From Hysterangium stoloniferum (taxonomy: Eukaryota > Basidiomycota > Agaricomycetes > Hysterangiales > Hysterangiaceae): a stretch of DNA of 64,000 nucleotides. A model generated the notes under the pieces. It ran no database searches. It was not told the origin of the DNA and saw only the letters and a program-made list of their open reading frames with translations. The position numbers and the translations under genes are program-made. Location: the NCBI GenBank assembly GCA_015178975.1, contig WHVD01000009.1:620001-684000 (forward strand), written 5' to 3'. Below are positions 56,701-64,000 of the stretch, piece by piece. Within the stretch, counting starts at the first letter, position 1, and each line of letters opens with the position of its first letter.

Positions 56701-58313
56701 GATCAACATAATGATAACACTTCCCAAGGTAGACCTACATTCTGCTCAGAAGCAATGATGTCAAGTTAGATGACGCAATAGCAATCACAAGGATGATCAA
56801 TTCACAAACTAAAAGGTGAAGATACTGGGATCAATAATCTTTCAACATATGTATGGATACTCACGCTCTACCAAAAAAAATATCAGGGAATGACATGACA
56901 AGTGGATAGCGTCAAGTCACTCACGGGCTGTTGTCGCCAATGTTAAAACATGATAATGCGGGAGTTACAACATTCTCGCACCAAGACGTGTGGAAAACAA
57001 CACATGACCTTGCAGAACAAGGATTTTGCTTGTTTATTGGAAAATCTACCTGATTTGAGAACAGCTGAGAACAGTGGTACCCATGGATTAACCGTCAATC
57101 TTGCATTGGCCATATCCTCCCTCACCTTGTACCTGCGGTATAATTATCCTTGGGTATTCATGTATTAGCAGTCTGCTTTTGAAGGCGAAGAACTAGGTAG
57201 CTCACTCGTTGATAACTTGTTTGATACGAGAATCAATATCGATCCGCAATATCGACAGACAGAACAGTTTCAGAGTGTCACGGTCAAGGGCCTGTGAGGT
57301 TTTGACGATCAGCTCATCACAATTAGTACCCTCTTTGTTCATGTCTGAGGAGTATAGCTGAGCACGTTGCTGTGTCATCGACAAGAAGCAACGTACCACG
57401 GAGACGTACGACATAACGAGGCTTGTGTCTTACTTCGTCGAGTCGTTTGAGATATTTTTGGTAGAATATGTCCTCTGCGAGACCAGGAACTTGCTTTTCA
57501 ATTTCTTCACGAGAAAGATCATCATCATTCCACATTAACTGGTTGCGTGCCTCCTGGTCCAGAGCATCCATCTTCGTGAAAATGGCGATAATGGGGACTT
57601 GAATGGTAATGAGAATAAGCAATAGGCTCAGCTGATGAAGCAGACACTTGCTGACCATTCCCCGTGCCGCTCTCAAACAGGCTCATCTCTGCACTGGTCA
57701 TCCCTCTATCGTTACTAGTTGGCAAACAATACCTGAATTACAAAAGTCAGAAATTGGAAAAATAACACGGAACTTCAGCGCACCAGATGGCATGCAGTTG
57801 ATCCTTTAATTGCGCACCCTTTTCTCGGTGTTCGATAAAGTCCTTGACTTTCTGCAGCTCGACAGCACCACCCGCTTCAAACCCGCATGAGTCATGAAAT
57901 ACGAAGCCGTGAGCAGTTGGATATTGAAACTTGTGTTCGATCTCGTGGTTTCCGCGCTAAAAAATTATCATGAGTGCACCACCACTGGAGGCCCAAGTCG
58001 ATCCGACACAGACTGAGGCTGACGGCTCCAACTTTGCATCGCTCTAAATCAGGTAAGTAAGAAAAGAATAAAGCAAAGGACATGGGGATATTGGAGTTAA
58101 GTATGGCACAGATCACCTACATCGAGATAGATCGGTTTGCGACCCCGGGCATGGCACACCTTTTCCAGAATGGTTGTCTTTCCAGCGTTGGCGTTGCCAA
58201 TAACCAAAATTCGAAAACGTTCGACATGCTATTTGGATATTAGAAGGAAATCTGCGATTGTTATGAGTACTCCCTACAAAATTATCAAAAATTTCGAGCT
58301 GTTCTTGCGACAT
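50760..58313 (-). CDS. G-domain GTPase with 79 micro-exons (91-exon model)
   Basis: P-loop GTPase like the G-domain proteins abundant in mushroom genomes; role unknown. Large exons: 58278-58313, 58121-58228, 58014-58043, 57784-57956, 57656-57732, 57397-57597, 57206-57344, 56982-57132; then 79 micro-exons (56927 down to 51395); then 51209-51262, 51116-51176, 50853-51044, 50760-50785. 1,488 nt in one frame, 495 aa. Seen: G1 GNANAGKT (23-30), LEPSASRGNHEIE, G3 DSCG (80-83), G4 TKMD (149-152), FPHV (301-304). Residues 306-385 come wholly from micro-exons. The C-terminal part has a hydrophobic segment (VFNLSVLFKLASTEAAMVIS) and an amphipathic tail. All introns are GT-AG and phases agree throughout. 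Start: first ATG, 12 codons before the first intron. The ends of exon 8 and of the last exon are the least certain choices. Confidence 0.85.
51395..55479 (-). repeat. Micro-exon block 2: tandem array of 58 codon-plus-intron units, period about 71 bp
   Basis: Order: 55477 GAT, 55414 CTT, 55343 CAA, 55272 GGA, 55202 CGG, 55131 CAA, 55060 GAA, 54989 CAA, 54922 CTT, 54851 CAA, 54782 CTT, 54713 CTT, 54642 ATT, 54572 CGA, 54502 CTT, 54431 GAG, 54242 GAA, 54171 GGG, 54110 TTT, 54039 CAA, 53968 TTT, 53897 CGA, 53829 CGA, 53760 GAA, 53688 CAA, 53617 CTT, 53551 CGA, 53480 CAA, 53409 TCT, 53339 GAA, 53268 TTG, 53197 CTT, 53128 CAA, 53057 CAA, 52986 CGA, 52915 GTT, 52845 TAT, 52778 CAT, 52706 AGA, 52635 GTT, 52565 GTC, 52495 CGA, 52424 TGG, 52353 CTT, 52282 TCT, 52234 GGA, 52163 GCA, 52092 GGA, 52021 TCG, 51951 GAA, 51881 TTT, 51816 TTT, 51745 CAA, 51675 CCA, 51605 GAA, 51534 CGA, 51465 GAA, 51395 GAT. 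Introns: gtgagtttctgac, a conserved CTCAT branch-like word, then ctcttcccag. Confidence 0.88.
54245..54421. repeat. 18-bp minisatellite inside one array intron
   Basis: About nine or ten copies of gatgagcgatgaggggga lengthen the intron between the micro-exons at 54431 and 54242 to about 186 nt. The unit resembles the branch-point region (gatgagccatgagggg) of the array introns and probably grew from it. Splice sites at both ends are kept. Confidence 0.92.
55566..56927 (-). other. Micro-exon block 1: 21 micro-exons between unlike introns
   Basis: In transcription order, first base on the plus strand and codon: 56925 CCC, 56865 AGC, 56806 TTT, 56739 AAT, 56676 AAA, 56595 CTG, 56524 ATT, 56471 GTG, 56407 GAT, 56336 ATG, 56275 GAT, 56194 AAA, 56130 AAT, 56054 GCT, 55979 GTT GAT (the only 6-nt exon), 55919 GGT, 55851 ACT, 55764 AGA, 55706 GAG, 55636 AGT, 55566 GTG. 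Each is preceded by AG and followed by GT (gtgag, gtaag, gtatg, gtagg, gttag). Introns are 50-86 nt and not alike in sequence. No stop codon occurs. Confidence 0.82.
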
Positions 58314-59257
58314 GGTGTGCTCGATGCTGAATGGCTGAGATGATGTGGGAAGTGAGATGGTAAGCTATATCGTGGAGAAGTACTTGGGCTAAGCGCCGCA
58401 CCCGCCACGGGAAGAAGAAGTGCCTATCAATAATGCGATAAGGGGCTATTCCACCTTTTTCTAGCCACGGGCTGAAAGCCCGTGATTGAAAGGATCACAC
58501 TTGTGACAGCGAAGCGTGTTTTGGAAGTGATGTCATATCAGTAAGTGTCTTGTTATGGTACAATCGCCGATGGAGATTCCCAGTGAGCGTCAATATCATG
58601 ATTGTGAGGTTCCAACCAAAATCTGATTGAGCACGTTTGAAAGCTGGTCTCCTAGTTAGGAACAGGCAAACCATCGTCTACACAGTACATTGATATGATA
58701 AGGCCTCATCCATTTACAACAAGTTACATAACTGTCACCTACTCAGACAGACGGAAAGTTATTCAGTCTAGGAACAGCATTCACGAAAAATTTAACAAAA
58801 GGCTGCTTTTTAAGCGGTGTGAGTGTGCAAACTGAATGAATGACTCCAGAGCAACTTGTTCCTTCAATACGTGAGTCATCACACACTTACATTCGCTAGT
58901 GGTGATCTGACTGAGGATGGGTGGACAAAATAGAAGAGGTGGAGGTGGTAGGAATGACATGGAAGTCGCATCTCTGTGCTGGTCAATGGGGAAAATGGCC
59001 TGACACCTTAACATTACTCTGTTATACGTCTTTATGAGACTGAGGTTGTTTTAGTTCTTACTTTCTAATATCTACCCAGTCAAGTCCATTCATCACATCA
59101 CTTTGACAACATACCCCAGTTATGGACCAAAATTCCATCTGAGTGCACCACAAAGCTGACACCCAAAGTTAGCTATTTCATTGTCATATCAGAGTGGCTC
59201 AGGTGCTGGTATACTTTCTGTTGACATCTATCTTGGTGATAGCTTGAACAAGGTTTA
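58314..59257. other. 5' region of the GTPase gene; no other gene seen
   Basis: A likely promoter lies in 58314-58450. From about 58500 no domain or repeat was recognised. It ends at the terminal repeat of the Tc1-like remnant. Confidence 0.4.
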
Positions 59258-60115
59258 CAGTGACTCACAAAATGTATCTAATGTTTTGCAGTTTCAACTT
59301 ATATACCTTATATCTCAGTAGATAAAATAGTAAAAATCACCAAAGTATTTGTCAACATGCTCCATCATGTATAGTTTGATATGACATAATTATATTATGT
59401 AAACTCCATATATGGTAACAATATGAATATTTTAATGGAGAAGGTTTATTGGATACCTTTTGTTGCTATCAAGGTTAGGGAGGAAGTTACTTGTATTTAG
59501 TACTTGGTATAGCCACCCTTTGCCTTTAATACATCTGCAACTCTCCTAGGCATACTTTCAATCAAATACTGACACACTTTTGCATCAATCTGGTACCATT
59601 CCTCCACCACCCTCTCCCAAAACTCTTCAATCCCTGGGGTGCATTCTCATACCCTGCCAATTTCCTCTTCATAGTGATTCCATAAGTGTTCAATGGAATT
59701 CAGGTCAAGAGACTGTCCTGGCCATGAGAGGAAGCCTGTAGCCCTTTTCTTGGAACCAATTCTGGGCCTTCTTGCAGGTGTGCTTAGGGTCATTACCCTG
59801 CTGGAAGATGACATCATCTGCAGATTTACCATAGTCCCTGAGGCTGGCTTGCAGGTCATCCTCCAGAATCTGGATGTAGAGATCCCATCCATCCATCCAT
59901 CAATTTTGCATGCAGACCCCCCTCCCCTATAGCATGCACCCCCATACCATCAAAGATCCACCACCAAACTTCAGGGCTCCTTCAACCAGCCTGTCACTCA
60001 AGCCCTCCTCTGCCTTTTTCCACACCCACTTCCTACCATCCAACTGGCCTATTGATTTTTGTCTCATCAGACCATACTGTCTTCTTTCAGTCCTCCACAG
60101 TCCAATCCTGATGTG
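59258..60115 (-). pseudogene. Tc1/mariner transposase remnant
   Basis: The minus strand reads WSDETKIN (first Asp), GWDLYIQILEDDLQASLRDY, VIFQQGNDPKHTCKKAQNWF (second Asp), a one-base shift near 59707, WPGQSLDLNSIEHLWNHYEE (Glu), and ends GGYTKY at 59497. A terminal-repeat-like CAGTGACTCACAAAATGTAT next to TA lies at 59258. The N-terminal DNA-binding part and the other terminus are missing. Stops are present. Dead copy. Confidence 0.85.
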
Positions 60116-60488
60116 CCAAAGCCCATACTCTCCTTCCCATGCTTCTTAGAAAGGTGGGAACAATGTTTAGAGTGAAGTATAGAGATAGTAGCAAAGCCAC
60201 AGCCAGTAGAAACTGAAATGTGTTTGGAAGAATAGCCAGAGAAAGGATGTTAAGATCTAAACAAAATGGGGAGCGGAGGCTCTAAGTCCAGGGGCAATGA
60301 TGGTAACTAAGTTACATACTTGGGGGTCAATGATAGAGATCATACTAGTCAGGAGTATTGGGAACTTGTGCAGACCACAGTAGATATAACTTGGCTTGTA
60401 TCTATAAGTGAACTACTGGGGATTATATATATGTATATCTACAGGGAAGAAGGTTCTGGAAGGGATGTCAGAGGTATGAGTAAAGCTA
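60116..60488. other. No supported gene
   Basis: AT-rich spacer between the transposase remnant and LTR-E. No domain recognised. Confidence 0.4.
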
Positions 60489-60969
60489 TGTTAAGTATAT
60501 TCCAAGATATTCTACATATAATATTCTAGGGATGTCATGTTCATTACTAACAGGGAGATTCAACTCTATAAATGTAGTGGAGCTTGGCTTCAACTTATAT
60601 GTTGCACCCTTGCACAAACTGTTAGGGTGCTCCAGTATTTCAAACAGAGCAGATAGTATGATAGGAATGAAGATCAACACTTAGCTCAATCAACCAGAGG
60701 GCCAAGTTACTAAGAGTCAAAAGGTAAGGGGTCATGGCTTGCTGAAGACACCTTCAAGGGTATTAGAATAGGAGTAATAGGTCTGAGAACTAGAAGGGGA
60801 TAATCTAATTTGATATTCAAAGTGTAGAACTGTAGCATACATGGAAAGAACTTTATATTACAGTGAGATGGATGATTGGAAGGCCAATCAGAGAAGTGAG
60901 AGTGATTATGAGTTAAAAAGAAGTAGGGAAAAGAGCAGGGATCCAAATGAGATTGAATATGGTATAACA
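60489..60969 (-). mobile_element. LTR-E copy
   Basis: The reverse complement runs TGTTATACC...TATACTTAACA, about 480 bp, and matches 11890-12195. It holds the shared LTR motif at 60577-60613. Flanks agcta and aagta do not match well. Confidence 0.65.
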
Positions 60970-61202
60970 AAGTATTCTAAAGAGGTGTGAGGTGGCAAAT
61001 GGGATGTATACATGGAGATGGTGATGGGGGAGCAAATAGGATGGAAGGTTAAGGGGCTAAGCAATAGTAGGACACTGGAGGGTTATGAGAGTAAAACAGG
61101 TTGCTGGCGCCTGAAATGACAGGGATCCTAACAATGTGTGATCCTTCTCTGGGGAGCTGGCATCAAAATCCCTCCATGAAGGGTGTGGGAAATTCCTCTG
61201 GG
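60970..61202. other. Spacer between LTR-E and LTR-C, no gene
   Basis: Nothing recognised beyond low-complexity purine-rich sequence. Confidence 0.3.
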
Positions 61203-62003
61203 TGTGAAGAGTCATGGAAGTTCTGACTGTTCTATATATGAAGAATATCAACTGTATAGGTATGACACAACAATATATTGACTATTGAAGTACAATATAA
61301 ATAGTGAAAATAGTCTTAGTTGACTTTAGTAGCCATAAGACAACTATGATGACTAAGGGAAAGTAGAATTGACCTTACAGTACAATTCTAAGAAGTGAGT
61401 TAACAAAGTAATGAGTTAAAAGGGAAAGAGGTTGATATGAGTAATGTGAAATGTGAGTTGAAACTGGTGATAGTTTGAGCTTCGACTATTCAGTACAAAG
61501 CTAGATAGTGGTTGTGAGTTTGAGTTGAAAGCCATTCAAGATGGCTGAGACGATACCCCAATCACAACTTGCAGGACACTAAAAGGGTGTCTGGGCAAGT
61601 CGTGGTTAAGGGGTAAAAGTGTCTGAGTTTCTAACTACACCCACTAGTGTACATAGGTGTGACAATAGGTAAGCACTCATAAGGTCTATGTACCCACAGG
61701 TGTACATAGATCTTTGAACTACAATAAATGCATATAATTGAAGAATTAGACGATAGAAAAAATAATAGAAAATAAGAGGAAATTATTGTGAATATCATCT
61801 AATAAGTTAGTTATATTCCCATGAAAAGAGTACCTCTCACAGTGCCCCCCAGTTCGAAAAGCTATATTATATGAAGTCCTGAAGGACATCAGGGACTCCT
61901 CCCCAAGCTTCTTGAGAGGAACCTCCCAGATTCAGGATGACTTGAGCCCAAGTAGCATGCTTGACTTGGAACAATGAGAGGATGTCTTGCAGGTCAGTGC
62001 TAT
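61203..62003 (-). mobile_element. Second LTR-C element, 3' end: ORF3 tail, polypurine tract and LTR
   Basis: In minus orientation: end of an ORF3 (61842-62003; ILNLGGSSQEAWGGVPDVLQ against ILHLGGSSQDAWGGVPSVLR in the complete element), the tract gtgcccccc in complement, then a diverged full LTR-C (61203-61841, TGTGAGAGG-type start, TCTTCACA-type end). The rest of the element is cut off by LTR-G. Confidence 0.85.
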
Positions 62004-62749
62004 TGTTAAGTTCCTGAACAAAGCTCCACGGATAGTCCCGCGGAGGTTTCTCTGGTAACTATATTTTGAACACACACTTTCTGGGTAATAGTCCCACGGA
62101 CTCCCCGGGTAATAGGTCCGGGGAGTTTCCGGGAATATTAGTAGTACAAGGGAGTGTTGTATCAGAATAGTTACCAGAGAATGGGTATGACTGAGATGGA
62201 CTTGGCTTCAGCTTATAGGCTGCGCCCTTGTACACTCATTCGGGCATCCATATTTCGAACTGACAGAATGCATGCAAGGAGATATAGATTCCGGAGTTCC
62301 CGTGGGAGTTCCGGGAATCGAGCATGCAGACAGACAAGAGGACTAGAGACTGTTCAAGGGTCAAACTTGTTCAGGGGAAAACTAGTTTGAGATTGAAACT
62401 GGATTCTAAGTACATGAATATAGCAGACTTATATAGACTGTGAAATGTAATAATACCAAATCCAGTATTAATGAGAGGCAGAACTATTAAACATAAAATG
62501 AAACAAGTAAATACTAAACTGGGAATTAGGGATGGAACGGAACAGGAGTGGAGAACAAATCATGACAGGTCATTTAACCATAACTGGAGCGGGGCTCAGT
62601 TAGAGGGGTTCCAGAAGTCCGGTTGGATTCCGGTGACTTGGTGCACAAAATAGTGTCAGGTATAGACAGGTTTGATGTGCAGGAGGTCCAGTGGAGTCCG
62701 GTGGGTTTTCCGATGACTGGTGTGTGAGATGCAGAGACAGATCATAACA
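62004..62749 (-). mobile_element. LTR-G (related to LTR-A)
   Basis: The reverse complement ends ...GGAACTTAACA (62004) and shares with LTR-A the actggatttggtat, tctatata and gcctataagctgaagccaagtcc blocks (62190-62225). The 5' end is uncertain because a partial repeat of its start lies at 62745-62820. Confidence 0.65.
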
Positions 62750-64000
62750 AGAGTGGGGTTCTATGCTCTGTTAGAGGGGTTCCAGGAGTCCAGTCGGAGT
62801 CCGGTGTGTGAGGAGTATGCTTTTACCACAGTTTCATTGTGGTAAAACACTCCTTTTATTTTAATTATATTTTACATATTTGTAAGGTATCCGGCTATTT
62901 ACTCTCTCAAATAGTTAACAAACGTTGACACGGCAAGGGATTCAAGAAATAAACAAATACAGGTCCAGTAATTTAGATACTGATAGATTAATTAGCTGCG
63001 CTATTAAGCTTAAACAACTAAAGTCAATATTTGTTTGGTCTCTTGACAAATTCAGATTGCTCTACGAGGTTAAGTTCTCCTTGAGAATAAAGGTTCGGGA
63101 GCTGAATGTATGCGCAATAAGTTGGCGGAAACTTGTTGTAAGCCTTAGCTTTCTTGTAGCCTTTTAGTTTACTATTTATAAAGATTTAACAAGCTGTTAA
63201 ATAATATATAAATAGAGAGATTGTCCGAGAGTCGAATGTCCAAGCGTTTGTTTAAAGATTGATTAACTGTGCTGTTAAAATGGGCTCTTGAATAACCTAA
63301 ACGGGCAGGGATTTTAGTAATGAGAATTTAGATTTACTTAAGTGATTAGTAAGCCTAAAGGTTTTCTGGGAAGCTGAGGGAACTTAGATGAATTAGCTAA
63401 GTTCAAGAGAAAGAGTTCAAGATCCTGCAAGTGTAGGTGCTTGCAGTTAGATATCAGACTAAGGCTATTTTTGTCCTTAGGATGATTAGATAAGCTTTGA
63501 GCTGGTGCTGTTGATAGTAGTAAAGTAGTAGTGATTTATTCAGTGATTTAGGCCTCCTTTTATACATGTAGAGATTTTTGCTTAATAATATCTAAATAAC
63601 TAATTAGGAAATTATTAGAAGCTTCTAAAAGTTTCTATAATTCCGCTATGATGTCATAGCTATCACCCGACTCGAAGATCCGAACCGAAGATCCGAACCG
63701 GTCGAGTCAGGAAATAAACCCAGGATGGCTGAGGGTGGAAGCAAAATAAGCCGTGGCGCCGAAACAGAAATAAACGCGGCCAGGCAGCTGCGAAAACTAC
63801 TCGCGATGATTTGTAAACACGTTGTGACGTCATCGCCACGTGATGTCACGTGATCGCGTGATAATAATGCGCATATATGTAGTAATATAATATAATAAAA
63901 ACCCGGCCTCTCGAAATTAGATAACCCAGCTTTATTATATTTATATTTCGACCGCTCTAGGCTTTGATTACATAATATGATGTCATTCGAAGCTTTGAGT
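62750..64000. other. Unassigned AT-rich region with hairpin and short repeats
   Basis: 62812-62850 forms an inverted repeat (TTTTACCACA, 7-nt loop, TGTGGTAAAA). 63673-63703 has a tandem gaagatccgaacc. 63835-63860 is rich in CACGTGA words. No gene is supported; it may be another LTR that runs off the window. Confidence 0.4.

Noticed and set aside
63646..63849. 67-aa minus-strand open frame near the window end
   Set aside because: No domain, low complexity and lies in unassigned repeat-like sequence.

Overview
The window is eukaryotic and fungal, most likely a repeat-rich basidiomycete (probably Agaricomycetes). This is inferred from spliced genes with mostly 49-75 nt GT-AG introns, a G-domain GTPase of a kind I know from mushroom genomes, a chromodomain Ty3/gypsy element, and LTR decay that is almost wholly CpG transition. 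No bacterial gene organisation is present.

Layout. 1-27.4 kb: an aminoglycoside-phosphotransferase-like gene (minus, 584-1804) and one hypothetical gene (16408-17055) lie in a mosaic of nested LTR retrotransposons. I separate the LTRs into families A to G by sequence. Several insertions are dated relative to each other by intact 5-bp target duplications. 27.4-36 kb: a gene island with BRF1 (TFIIIB subunit, minus), a polytopic membrane protein (minus), TOA2 (TFIIA gamma, plus, divergent from the membrane gene) and an RPA-interacting-protein homologue (plus). I rebuilt the splicing of all four by hand and each gives one continuous reading frame. 38.5-50.6 kb: a complete 12.1-kb chromovirus-type Ty3/gypsy element with 5-bp target duplication AGGGC. 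It has an extra ORF before gag, another after pol, and a solo LTR nested in gag. 59.2-64 kb: Tc1/mariner remnant and further LTR pieces.

The outstanding object is the minus-strand G-domain GTPase gene at 50760-58313. After eight ordinary exons the reading frame continues through 79 micro-exons, 78 of exactly 3 nt and one of 6 nt, all in phase 0. Each sits between a 3' splice site (AG) and a 5' splice site (GT), spread over 5.5 kb. Four ordinary exons then complete the protein (model: 91 exons, 495 aa). Of the micro-exons, 58 lie in a tandem array of near-identical introns with a period of about 71 bp. In that array the intron is conserved and the codon between introns varies freely. Looked at only as DNA, the array would pass for a 4-kb minisatellite.
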